Assembly: GCF_003258595.1 (NCBI RefSeq)
Contig: NZ_QHHQ01000001.1
Span: 1 to 64,000, forward strand
Source of the DNA: Acuticoccus sediminis
GTDB taxonomy: Bacteria; Pseudomonadota; Alphaproteobacteria; Rhizobiales; Amorphaceae
Reading direction: 5' to 3'
DNA length: 64,000 nucleotides
Under the pieces are notes generated by a model, which did no database searches, was not told the origin of the DNA, and was given only the letters and a program-made list of their open reading frames with translations. Made by a program: the position numbers and the translations under genes. This document shows, one piece after another, positions 35,410-43,856 of the stretch. Numbering within the stretch: position 1 is the stretch's first letter; every line of letters starts with the position of its first letter.

Positions 35410-38100
35410 CTAGCGATGGCTCGCCGCCCACTTCAGCGGCTCGAGGCGCGCCTTGCGGACGGTCATGTCCTCCGGGTCGGCCGTGTCGACGAAGCCGAGC
35501 TCGCGGACGAAGTCGAGCATGAAGCGATTGGACGACAGGACGTCGCCGTACATCTCCTCGATGCCCTCGGAGGCGGCGTACTCGATGAGGCGGACCATCA
35601 GCGCGCGGCCGATGCCCTGCCCCTTGAGGTCGCTGCGCACGAGGACGGCGAACTCGGCCGTGCGGTAGTCCGCGTCCGCCGCGAAGCGCGCCACGCCCAG
35701 CATGGCGCCGTCGTCGTCGAGGCCGATGAAGGCCATCGCGCGGGCATAGTCGATCTGGGTCAGCCGCGCGATCTCCTCGTGGGTCAGCGTCGAGAAGAGA
35801 CGGAAGAAGCGCCGGCGGATGTCCTCCTTGGAGACCTTCGCGAGGAAGTCGGGGTAGAGCGCCTCGTCCTCCGGGCGGATCGGGCGGATCTGGATCGTGC
35901 CGTACGGCACCTTCTCCGGCTTGTCCCACTCGCTGGGGTACGGGCGGATCGCGAGGCGCGGATTGCCGCCGGGGGCGACCCGCTCGGCCGGCGCGACGCG
36001 GATGCGCGCATCCACCGCCACGACGCCCGTCGCGTCGGCGAGCAGCGGGTTAATGTCGAGCTCGCGGATCTGCGGCATGTCGGCGACGAGCTGGGAGAGG
36101 TGCACCAGCGCGAGGGCGATCGCCTGCCGGTCGGCCGCCGGCTTGTCCCGGTACCCGGCGAGGAGCTTGCCGATGCGGGTGCGGTCGATCATGTCCTCGG
36201 CGAGGAGCAGGTCGAGCGGCGGCAGCGCGAGCGCCTTGTCCTTGACCACCTCGACCGCCGTACCGCCCGCGCCGAACAGCATCACCGGCCCGAATGTCGC
36301 ATCGTCGGAGATGCCGAGGAGCAGCTCGTGCGCGTTGGGGCGCTTGACCATCGGCTGGACGACGACGCCGTCGATGTGCGCGTCGGGCCGCCGCTTGCGC
36401 ACCCGGTCCAGCATCGCCGCGGCCGCCTCGCGCACCTGGTCGGGGCCGGACAGGTTGAGCTGCACGCCGCCGACGTCGGACTTGTGGGTGATATCGCGCG
36501 ACAGGATCTTGATGGCGAGCAGCGGATGCTCGGCCATCTGCTCGGCGAGCGCGGCCGCCTCGTCCGGCGTGCGGGCGATGCGCGTCTCGTTGACCGGCAC
36601 GCCGTACGCGGCGAGAACCGCCTTGGCCTCCACCTCGGAGAGGATCTCGCGCCCCTCCTTGAGGGCCGAGTCGATCGCCCACTGGGCGGCCTCGCGGTCC
36701 GGCTCCGGCCCCGGCGGAAGGCTCGCGGGGGTGCGCATCAGGTGGATCTGCGACTTGCGGTGACGCACCAGCGTGTCGAACGCGTCGATGGCCTGGCGCG
36801 GGGTCGCGTGGGTGGCGATCCCCGCCCGCTCCAGCACCTGCGCGGCCTGGGTGGCCGTCGCGCCGCCGAGCCAGGTGGCGAGCACCGGCTTGCCCTTCGG
36901 GTTGGCCCGGCCGATCGTCGCGACCACCGCCTCGGCCGCCTCCGACGATGAGGCAAGGCCGGTCGGGCAGTTGATGACGAGAATGGCGTCCGCCTCCGGC
37001 TCCGCGAGCAGCGACTCGAGGGCGGCCTCGTAGCGGTCGGGTCCGGCGTCGCCGATGATGTCGACCGGGTCGCCGTGCGACCACGTGGACGGCAGGCTCG
37101 CGTCGAGGGTCGTCATGGTGCCCGGCGAAAGCTCGGCGAGCCGGCCGGACGTCTTCGCCAGCGCGTCGACCGCGAGGACGCCCGCGCCGCCGCCGTTGGT
37201 GAGGATCGCGAGACGGTCGCCCTTCAGCGGCCGGTGCCGCGCCAGCGCCTCCGCGGCGTCGAATAGCTCCTGCAGGTCGTCGACGCGCAGGACGCCCGCG
37301 CGGTCGAACGCGGCCTCGTAGACGTCGTCCGCCCCGGCCAGCGCCCCGGTGTGCGACGCGGCCGCCTTGGAGGCCGAGGCGGAGCGGCCCGCCTTGATCA
37401 CGATGACCGGCTTGGCACGCGCCGCAGAGCGGGCCGCGGACATGAACTTCTTCGCGTTGGTGACGCCCTCGAGGTACATCAGGATCGCGCGCGTCTGCCG
37501 GTCCGCCGCCATCTGGTCCAGCATGTCGCCGGTGTCGATGTCGGCCATGTCGCCGAGCGAGGCGACGGTCGAGAAGCCGATCCCGCGCGCCTCCGCCCAG
37601 TCGAGCATCGCGGTGATGATCGCGCCGGACTGGGAGAGCAGCGCCACGTGGCCGCGACCCGCCGTGAGGTGCGCGAAGCTCGCGTCGAGGCCCATGTGCG
37701 GCACCTGCAGGCCGACGCAGTTCGGCCCCATGATGCGCAGCGTGAACGGCTTGGCGGCGTCCAGCATCTCCTGGCGCAGCGCCCCGGTGACGCCCGCGGT
37801 GATGACCACCGCCGCGCGCGCCCCCTTCTCGCCCAGTTCGTGGATGAGCCCGGGGACGGCCGTCGCCGGCGCGACGATCACGCCGAGGTCCGGCACGAAC
37901 GGCAGGTCCATGACGCTCGGATAGCAGGGCTGGTCGCCGATCGCCTTGTACTTGGGATTGACGAGACCGATGGATCCGCGGAAGCCCGCGCCGGTCAGGC
38001 GGCGCAGGACGACCCCGCCGAGCGAGCCCCTCCTGTTGCTGGCGCCGATCAGCACGACGCTGCGCGGCTCGAGGAGGTACTCGAGGTTACGTACGGTCAT
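35410..38100 (-). CDS. Pat-like protein: ADP-forming acyl-CoA synthetase domains fused to GNAT
   Basis: 896 residues, close to Salmonella Pat (886). A CoA-binding domain (LIGASNRRGSLGG, residues about 17-30), a succinyl-CoA-ligase-like domain and an ATP-grasp domain (residues about 470-700) are followed by a C-terminal GNAT acetyltransferase (about 740-896; acetyl-CoA loop GQGIGRAL near 828). Pat proteins acetylate and switch off acyl-CoA synthetases. Here the phosphohistidine of ADP-forming synthetases, His250 in ASHTGALAG, is kept; the residue is lost in the Pat proteins I recall, so synthetase activity may remain. GGGAG precedes ATG 38100. It is followed on the same strand upstream by the phosphotransferase-AAA gene. 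Confidence 0.87.
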   Translation of the reverse strand: MTVRNLEYLLEPRSVVLIGASNRRGSLGGVVLRRLTGAGFRGSIGLVNPKYKAIGDQPCYPSVMDLPFVPDLGVIVAPATAVPGLIHELGEKGARAAVVITAGVTGALRQEMLDAAKPFTLRIMGPNCVGLQVPHMGLDASFAHLTAGRGHVALLSQSGAIITAMLDWAEARGIGFSTVASLGDMADIDTGDMLDQMAADRQTRAILMYLEGVTNAKKFMSAARSAARAKPVIVIKAGRSASASKAAASHTGALAGADDVYEAAFDRAGVLRVDDLQELFDAAEALARHRPLKGDRLAILTNGGGAGVLAVDALAKTSGRLAELSPGTMTTLDASLPSTWSHGDPVDIIGDAGPDRYEAALESLLAEPEADAILVINCPTGLASSSEAAEAVVATIGRANPKGKPVLATWLGGATATQAAQVLERAGIATHATPRQAIDAFDTLVRHRKSQIHLMRTPASLPPGPEPDREAAQWAIDSALKEGREILSEVEAKAVLAAYGVPVNETRIARTPDEAAALAEQMAEHPLLAIKILSRDITHKSDVGGVQLNLSGPDQVREAAAAMLDRVRKRRPDAHIDGVVVQPMVKRPNAHELLLGISDDATFGPVMLFGAGGTAVEVVKDKALALPPLDLLLAEDMIDRTRIGKLLAGYRDKPAADRQAIALALVHLSQLVADMPQIRELDINPLLADATGVVAVDARIRVAPAERVAPGGNPRLAIRPYPSEWDKPEKVPYGTIQIRPIRPEDEALYPDFLAKVSKEDIRRRFFRLFSTLTHEEIARLTQIDYARAMAFIGLDDDGAMLGVARFAADADYRTAEFAVLVRSDLKGQGIGRALMVRLIEYAASEGIEEMYGDVLSSNRFMLDFVRELGFVDTADPEDMTVRKARLEPLKWAASHR

Positions 38101-38164
38101 CGTTGGACTCCCTGCCGTCAGGTCAATGTCTTAGCGTCCCGGCACGGTCGTGCCTTGACGGGGG

Positions 38165-39691
38165 TCAACTTTGTTGACAAGGCGCCGGAAGCCCGAGGGC
38201 CGCACCCGCCCGCGCCACCACGTCCTCGATGCCGCCGTCCGCGTCCACCTCGTCCCAGTCGAGCGGCCCCAGCGGCCGGGAGAGCTGCGCGTCGACGACC
38301 GCCACGTCCGCGTCCGATGCGTCGCCGGTGCGCGCCTCGACCCGCCGGTGCAACGTCCGGGCCGGGGCGGAGAGCCACAGGCCGGCGAACGGAACGCCCC
38401 GCTCCTCGGCAAGACCGCGCGCGAGGCCGCGCATCGCCGCGTCGGCGAAGGTGGCGTCGAGGATCACGGTGGCACCTGCCCGCAACGCGCGGCCGGCCTC
38501 GACCATCATGCGCCGGTAGACCGCGCGGTTGGCCTCCGCCGTATAGGAGCCGGCGCCCAGCCGTTCCTCCGGCGCGACGCCCGCGAGGCGCTTGCGGACG
38601 GTGTCGGAGCGGACCACCACCGCCCCCGCCACCGGCGCGAGGGCACGCGCCACCGTCGACTTGCCGCTCCCCGAGAGGCCGCCGACGGCAATCAGCCGCG
38701 CTGCCGCCGGACGCTCCAGGTAGTGCCGCGCCATCGCCGCGGACGGCGCCGCGTCCTGGCCCTTGGCGAGCCGGGTGAGCGCCCGCACCATCGCCCGCTG
38801 CGACAGGAACAGCGGCATCACCGCAAGTCCGCAATAGTCCCGCGTCGCCTCGAGATAGCGCGACAGGAGCCGCCAGGAGAGCGCCTCCCGCTGCCGCGAA
38901 TCGAGGTCCACCAGCACGAAGGCAAGGTCGTAGAGGACGTCGATCGTGGCGATGTCCTCCGAGAATTCGATGGCGTCGAACGGGGTCGGCCGCCCGTCCC
39001 AGAGGCAGATGTTGGAGAGATGCAGGTCGCCGTGGCAACGCCGGGTGAACCCGTGCCGGCCGCGCCGGTCGAGGAGCCCGCGATGCTCGGCCGCCACGGA
39101 GCGGGCTGCCGCGTACCAGGCCTCGACATCGTCGAGCACCGGTCCCGGCTTCAGGCCCGCCGCCACGTCGCGGTGGAGCTGGTCGGAGCGGGCGGCGACC
39201 GGATCGGCCCCCGCCACGTGCACGACGGGCGCGGTCCGGTGCATCGCGGCGATGCCGTCGGCGGTGGCGTCGATGATCTCCGGCGTGAGGGTGCCGCGGT
39301 CGGCCATCACGTCGAGCTGTTCGTCGGCCGCGAACCGGCGCATCTCGACCAGCCACTCGACGACGTCGCCCTCGCCGCCGAGGGCGAGGCCGTCAGGCCC
39401 CCGCGTCACCGGCACCACGCCGACATAAAGGTCGGGCGCGAAGCGACGGTTGACCTCGAGCTCCCTGCGGCAAAAGCCCTCGCGCTTGTCCAGCGACGAG
39501 TAGTCCACGACCGCCCAGGCGATCCGCTTCTTCAGCTTCAGGACGCGGTCGCCGGCGAGGAAGAGGTGGGAAAGGTGCGTCTCGACGTGCTGCGGCGTCT
39601 CGCCCCCGTGCGCCGCCGGGCTCCCCAGGAACCGCACGATCGCGGCCTCCTCGGTAAGGTCGTCGCCGCCGTCTGTCGCGGGACCTGCCAT
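38165..39691 (-). CDS. Aminoglycoside-phosphotransferase-like domain fused to AAA/kinase domain
   Basis: 508 residues from ATG 39691 (AGGAGAGG upstream). The first two thirds resemble the APH fold: the catalytic loop CHGDLHLSNI has Asp222 and the metal-binding FDAIEFSED follows. The last third is a small P-loop kinase domain with Walker A GGLSGSGKST (Lys344) and ILDATFAD. This two-domain arrangement is widespread in proteobacteria as 'bifunctional phosphotransferase/ATP-binding protein' but has no settled function; resistance is not implied. It lies 64 bases upstream of the Pat-like gene, so the two may be one operon. Confidence 0.85.
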   Translation of the reverse strand: MAGPATDGGDDLTEEAAIVRFLGSPAAHGGETPQHVETHLSHLFLAGDRVLKLKKRIAWAVVDYSSLDKREGFCRRELEVNRRFAPDLYVGVVPVTRGPDGLALGGEGDVVEWLVEMRRFAADEQLDVMADRGTLTPEIIDATADGIAAMHRTAPVVHVAGADPVAARSDQLHRDVAAGLKPGPVLDDVEAWYAAARSVAAEHRGLLDRRGRHGFTRRCHGDLHLSNICLWDGRPTPFDAIEFSEDIATIDVLYDLAFVLVDLDSRQREALSWRLLSRYLEATRDYCGLAVMPLFLSQRAMVRALTRLAKGQDAAPSAAMARHYLERPAAARLIAVGGLSGSGKSTVARALAPVAGAVVVRSDTVRKRLAGVAPEERLGAGSYTAEANRAVYRRMMVEAGRALRAGATVILDATFADAAMRGLARGLAEERGVPFAGLWLSAPARTLHRRVEARTGDASDADVAVVDAQLSRPLGPLDWDEVDADGGIEDVVARAGAALGLPAPCQQS

Positions 39692-40049
39692 CGTCGTCAC
39701 CTCTCCTGTCCTCCGGCGCGAGGCGGCGGTCCGATGGTGCGACGGCCCGCCACGGCAGACGTTCCCCCATGGAACCACCCCAGGGAAAGCACCTATGTCT
39801 TCGACCGGGGATTTCACACTGGTGTGACATACCGGTACACCGTTGGACCGTGGAGCGGATTGCCCTTGCCATCGGGGCACCGCGCGAGGCTAGACGGGAC
39901 GGGCAGACCTTCGGAGCGGACGTCGGCACCCGGCTCGGCCGTCCGGCACCCGCTCCGCCACGGGAGGACCGGGCCGCTCGCCGGCGCCCGGGTCGTTCCG
40001 ACAGCGGCAACCAGGGAGGTCCCGCGCGGGCCGCCCGTTCGGGGAGATC
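39692..40049. other. Divergent promoter region with palindromes
   Basis: 358 bases between the divergent phosphotransferase and exbB-like genes, with no supported gene. TCACAC-TG-GTGTGA (39814-39827) is a perfect inverted repeat, and TACCGGTA (39830-39837) is an 8-base palindrome three bases on; TACACC follows. These are good operator candidates for one or both genes, but I cannot name the regulator. Confidence 0.4.
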
Positions 40050-40802
40050 ATGGACGGGATCAGGGACATCCTATCCTCGGTGGAGTTCAACGGTCTCGCC
40101 GACCTGCTGGAGCTCGGCGGACCGGTCGTCCTCCTGTTGCTCGGCCTCTCCGTGGCGGTCGCGACCATCGCGCTCGCGAAGATCATCGCGTTCGTCACCG
40201 CCGGGGTCGGGCGCCACCAGCCCGCCCGCGAGGCGGTGCAGCTCTACCTCGCAGGCGACGCGCCCGCCGCCCGCCGCCGGGCGTCCGGGCCGGTGAGCGC
40301 GCAGATCGTTCGCTACGCGATCGACGCCTCCGCCGCGATGGCACCCGAGGCGGCGCGCGACGCAACCGAGGCCGTCGCCATCCTGCGCCTCCACCGGCTC
40401 CGCGCGATGACCGGACTGCTCGACATCATCGCCCAGATCGCCCCGCTCCTCGGCCTCTTCGGTACCGTTCTCGGCATGATCGAGGCGTTCCGCGCGCTGG
40501 AGGACCGGGGCGCCAGCGTCGACCCGTCCGTCCTCGCCGGCGGCATCTGGGTGGCGCTGCTGACGACGGCGGTGGGTCTTGCCGTGGCGATGCCCGCCTC
40601 GGTGCTCACGGCGTGGTTCGAGGGGCGCCTCGAAAGCGAGGAGATCGCCATCGAAGGCCTCGTCACCGCGCTCTTCACCGGCGCCCTCCCCGAGGAGCGG
40701 CCCGGCAGGCGCGGCCGTGGCGCCCATGAGGCGGACACCGTACCGCCCGCCGGTCCAGCGACCGGCTCGCCCAGGCCCCGACGGCCGATCCGCAGCCGAT
40801 GA
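40050..40802 (+). CDS. exbB: MotA/TolQ/ExbB proton channel family protein
   Basis: 250 residues. Three membrane segments are seen near residues 22-48, 125-150 and 168-190; APLLGLFGTVLGMIEAF (with Pro/Thr in the pore) is the family signature. ExbB forms a pentameric inner-membrane channel that energises TonB or a TolA-like protein with proton flow, normally around an ExbD/TolR dimer. The C-terminal tail (from about 215) is Pro/Arg-rich and atypical. GGGGAG lies just before ATG 40050. Its stop overlaps the TonB-like start in ATGA. No ExbD gene lies between or beside them. Confidence 0.87.
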   Translation: MDGIRDILSSVEFNGLADLLELGGPVVLLLLGLSVAVATIALAKIIAFVTAGVGRHQPAREAVQLYLAGDAPAARRRASGPVSAQIVRYAIDASAAMAPEAARDATEAVAILRLHRLRAMTGLLDIIAQIAPLLGLFGTVLGMIEAFRALEDRGASVDPSVLAGGIWVALLTTAVGLAVAMPASVLTAWFEGRLESEEIAIEGLVTALFTGALPEERPGRRGRGAHEADTVPPAGPATGSPRPRRPIRSR

Positions 40803-42238
40803 CGCCACACCGCCACCGCACGCGCACGCTGTCGATCCTCGACGCCGGCGGCCTTCAGCCGAGGGCCGCGCGCCGTGCCCGCGCGACCTGGATCTGGAGC
40901 GTCGCTCTCGCGATCGCCGTCGTGGCGCACCTGGCGTTCTTCGTCGACTTCAACCGCAAGGCGGAGCAGACCGAGCAGCAGGAGGCGGCGAACACCGTCC
41001 CGATCGTACTGTCGCCCGACAGCCTGGAGGCGCTCCTCGGCGAGAACCAGGCCGAGTCCGACACCGCCGAGGAGGACGGCGCGAAGGCAGACGAGACCGA
41101 CGCGCCGCCCTCGCCGATGGAGGGCGAACCGGAGACCGCGCAGGAGCCGGAGGCGGCGGACCAGCCGGCCCCCGAGACCCAGGGCGCGCAGGAGGCCGAG
41201 ACCGCCGCCAACCTCCTGCCGCAGAAGCAGGTGGAGGACACGGCCGACGACCCCTCCGAGCCGATGGCCCCGCCGGAGGAATTCGACGTCCCGGACCTCG
41301 ACGCCACGTTCACCTCGCTGGTCGACGGCGAGGCCTCCAACCCGGCGAGTGTCGAGGAGGCGGCCCCGCCCGAGGCCGAGCCCGCACCCGAGACACCGGA
41401 GGAAACCGCCGAAGAGCCGGCCGATCCTCCACCCCCGCCACCCGACGCCACCGAGGCCGCGCCGCAGGACGTCGCCGCCCCGGAGACCAGCGACGCCGCG
41501 ACGGACGATCCGATCCCCGCCGAGGGCCCCGCGAACGCCGACCCGGGCGGCACGCCCACCGACGATCCCGGCACGCCCGCGCCCGCGCAGCCCTCGCTGG
41601 CGCTGCCGGATATCCGCTCCGCGTTCGAGGTCGTGAGCGGCGCCAGCACCGACCTCGCGGCTGCCCTCCCGGACATCGCCGCGCAGGAGGCGGTGGAGGC
41701 GCAGCCGGACGCCGACGCCGGCACCTCGACCGCCGGCGAGACGACGGAGCGCCCGGCGGACACGTTCTACCCGTTCCCCACCCCGCGCCCCGGCGCCGGT
41801 GCCCGCAGGTCGACGTTCTCGCAGGCCGACCCCAGCGCGCTGGAGGCCGTTCCCGTACCGCAGCCGAACCCCGAACCGGCGTCCGAGCGCGCAGCCGCCC
41901 GGCCGCAGGCCACGCAGGAGCCGACGCGGACGGCCGCCGCCACTGCCTCCGGATCCTCCGACGGCGAGGAGGCCTCATACGCGCGGGCGGTCCGCGCGAT
42001 CGTCGGTCGCGCCTTCTTCAGCGCCGCCCGCCTCGGCCAGGTCGGTGCGGGAACGGCCATCGTGACGGTGACGATCGGACGCGACGGCCGGCTGATCGGC
42101 GCGGAGATCACCACCCCATCCGGCAACGCGTCGCTGGACAGGGCCGTGCTCTCCGCAGCCTACAACGACTTCCCCCGCCTGCCCGCACTCGTCGCCGGGA
42201 ACTCGTTCTCCGTCTCGGTCCCGATCCGGGTCCGCTGA
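40799..42238 (+). CDS. TonB-like energy transducer
   Basis: 479 residues, long for TonB. A single N-terminal membrane anchor (WSVALAIAVVAHLAFFV, about residues 32-49) follows an Arg-rich cytoplasmic start; then comes a periplasm-spanning region of about 330 residues rich in Pro, Glu and Ala. The C-terminal TonB/TolA fold (about 395-479) is recognised by GTAIVTVTIGRDGRLIGAEI and the closing FSVSVPIRVR. It should carry force from ExbB to outer-membrane receptors. It is translated from an ATG overlapping the exbB stop. No TonB-dependent receptor is in the window. Confidence 0.87.
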   Translation: MTPHRHRTRTLSILDAGGLQPRAARRARATWIWSVALAIAVVAHLAFFVDFNRKAEQTEQQEAANTVPIVLSPDSLEALLGENQAESDTAEEDGAKADETDAPPSPMEGEPETAQEPEAADQPAPETQGAQEAETAANLLPQKQVEDTADDPSEPMAPPEEFDVPDLDATFTSLVDGEASNPASVEEAAPPEAEPAPETPEETAEEPADPPPPPPDATEAAPQDVAAPETSDAATDDPIPAEGPANADPGGTPTDDPGTPAPAQPSLALPDIRSAFEVVSGASTDLAAALPDIAAQEAVEAQPDADAGTSTAGETTERPADTFYPFPTPRPGAGARRSTFSQADPSALEAVPVPQPNPEPASERAAARPQATQEPTRTAAATASGSSDGEEASYARAVRAIVGRAFFSAARLGQVGAGTAIVTVTIGRDGRLIGAEITTPSGNASLDRAVLSAAYNDFPRLPALVAGNSFSVSVPIRVR

Positions 42239-42340
42239 CGCCCGCGTTCGACCGCCGCCGGGTATGGCAGCGGAGATGGCAGCGCCGTGCAGGCGGGACG
42301 GCGCGGCGGCAGAAAGCGACGGCCGGTCACATCGAAGCGG

Positions 42341-42369
42341 TTGGTTCGGTCCAGAGCTGATCCTATGCT
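42341..42369 (+). promoter_or_regulatory. Candidate promoter for the SDR gene
   Basis: TTGGTT (42341-42346) and TATGCT (42364-42369) are separated by 17 bases and lie 55 bases before the ATG. Match to consensus is moderate, so the call is tentative. Confidence 0.3.
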
Positions 42370-42423
42370 TCGGGCGAACGTCCCGCCCGCCCGCGCGCGC
42401 GCATCGATCGACAGGAGCACTTT

Positions 42424-43176
42424 ATGGCTGACCGACCCGTTCTTCTCGTGACCGGGGGCGGTCGCGGTATCGGCGCGGCCACGTGCCGGAAGGCCGCTGC
42501 GGCCGGGTTCGACGTCGTCGTCAACTACGTCCGCGACGCCACCGCCGCCGAGGCGCTGGTCGCCGAGCTGCGCGGCATGGGCGCGCGGGCCGAGGCCTAT
42601 CAGGCGGACGTCTCGAAGGACGAGGACATCGCCGCCCTCTTCGCCAAAATCGACGAGCGCTTCGGCCGCCTGACGCACTTCGTCTGCAATGCCGGAATGA
42701 CCGGCCGTGTCGGCCGGCTCGACGACGCGGATCCCGCCATGCTGCGCCAGGTCGTCGACCTCAACGTGACCGGCGCGCTCCTCACACTGCAGGCGGCGGT
42801 GAAGCGCATGTCCACCAGGCACGGCGGCAGCGGCGGGGCGATCGTCATCCTCTCGTCGGTGGCGGCGCGGCTCGGCAGCGCCAACGACTTCGTCTGGTAC
42901 GCGGCCAGCAAGGGCGCGATGGACAGCCTCACCGTCGGCCTCGCGCGCGAGGTCGCGGGCGAGGGAATCCGCGTCAACGCCGTCTCGCCGGGGATGATCG
43001 ACACCGAGATCCACGCGACCGCCGGCGACCCCGGCCGGGCCGAGCGTGCGGTGGCGGCGATTCCGGCGCGCCGCGTCGGCTCTGCCGAGGAGGTCGCCGA
43101 GGCGATCATGTACCTCCTGTCGGAGTCGGCGTCCTACGTGATGGGCGGCAACCTCGACGTCAGCGGCGGCCGCTGA
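42424..43176 (+). CDS. Short-chain dehydrogenase/reductase
   Basis: 250 residues. TGGGRGIG (residues 10-17), CNAG, Ser144/Ser145, Tyr159 and Lys163 (YAASK) are intact; MGGNLDVSGGR closes the protein. This is a classical FabG-like SDR that uses NAD(P) to interconvert an alcohol and ketone. AGGAG precedes the ATG by seven bases. It is convergent with the aldolase gene at 43230, 53 bases away, and seems to be transcribed alone. Many family members with this opening (ADRPVLLVTGGGRGIG) are annotated as sugar or glucose dehydrogenases, which cannot be verified here. Confidence 0.9.
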   Translation: MADRPVLLVTGGGRGIGAATCRKAAAAGFDVVVNYVRDATAAEALVAELRGMGARAEAYQADVSKDEDIAALFAKIDERFGRLTHFVCNAGMTGRVGRLDDADPAMLRQVVDLNVTGALLTLQAAVKRMSTRHGGSGGAIVILSSVAARLGSANDFVWYAASKGAMDSLTVGLAREVAGEGIRVNAVSPGMIDTEIHATAGDPGRAERAVAAIPARRVGSAEEVAEAIMYLLSESASYVMGGNLDVSGGR

Positions 43177-43229
43177 GGCCACCGGTCCCGCCCGGTCCCC
43201 GGACCGGGCGGCCGTCCGAGCGAGCCGCC

Positions 43230-43856
43230 CTAGCGGCCGTAGTCCTTGAAGGCGTCCAGCACGCGGTCCATCTCGTCGTCCGGCAGGATCACCGGTTCGC
43301 CGGCGGCGAGCGCCATCCGGTAGACGCTGGCGAGAAGCTCCACCTCGCGCGCCAGGTCCATCGCCTTCGCGAGATTGACCCCCGCCGCGACCACGCCGTG
43401 GTTGGAGAGGAGGCAGGCGTTGACGCGCGCCATGGTCGCGCAGATCGCCTCCGACAGGGCCTGCGTGCCGAAGGTGGCGTAGGGGGCGAGCGGGATCTCC
43501 TTGCCGCCGGCCATCGCCACCATGTAGTGCGACGCCGGGATCGGCTTGCGCAGCGTCGCGATGGCCGTCGCGTTCGGCGAATGGGTGTGCACCACCGCCT
43601 TGAGGTCCGGCCGGGCGAGGAACAGGTCGCGGTGGAAGCGCCATTCGGACGAGGGCCTGCCGGTCGCCTCGCCGTCGAACGGCACCACGGCGATGTCCGC
43701 CGGCTCCATCTCCGCCGCCGGCACGGCGCTGGGGGTGATGAGCAGCCCGTCCTCGATTCGCACCGAGACGTTCCCGGCGCTGCCGACGATGAGCCCCTCC
43801 GCGAGCAGTGTCCGGTAGGCGGTGACGAGGGCGGCGCGCTCGGCCTTATGGGACAT
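43230..43856 (-). CDS. Class II aldolase/adducin family protein
   Basis: 208 residues, the L-fuculose-1-phosphate aldolase size. The zinc ligands are His90, His92 (HTHS) and His153 (SNHG), with the catalytic Glu71 in SSEW; NVS at 29-31 and TPS at 41-43 bind phosphate. It should cleave a sugar phosphate or an aldol such as 4-hydroxy-2-oxo acid to smaller carbonyl products. Its start (43856) lies 11 bases inside the end of the ATPase gene, so it is the last gene of the ABC-importer operon. This hints that the imported compound is a sugar-like or hydroxy-acid compound rather than a peptide. Confidence 0.9.
   Translation of the reverse strand: MSHKAERAALVTAYRTLLAEGLIVGSAGNVSVRIEDGLLITPSAVPAAEMEPADIAVVPFDGEATGRPSSEWRFHRDLFLARPDLKAVVHTHSPNATAIATLRKPIPASHYMVAMAGGKEIPLAPYATFGTQALSEAICATMARVNACLLSNHGVVAAGVNLAKAMDLAREVELLASVYRMALAAGEPVILPDDEMDRVLDAFKDYGR

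Noticed and set aside
38165-39691. Possible aminoglycoside resistance gene
   Set aside because: The APH-like fold is shared by many small-molecule kinases; this fusion type is a general housekeeping family and nothing points to antibiotic modification.
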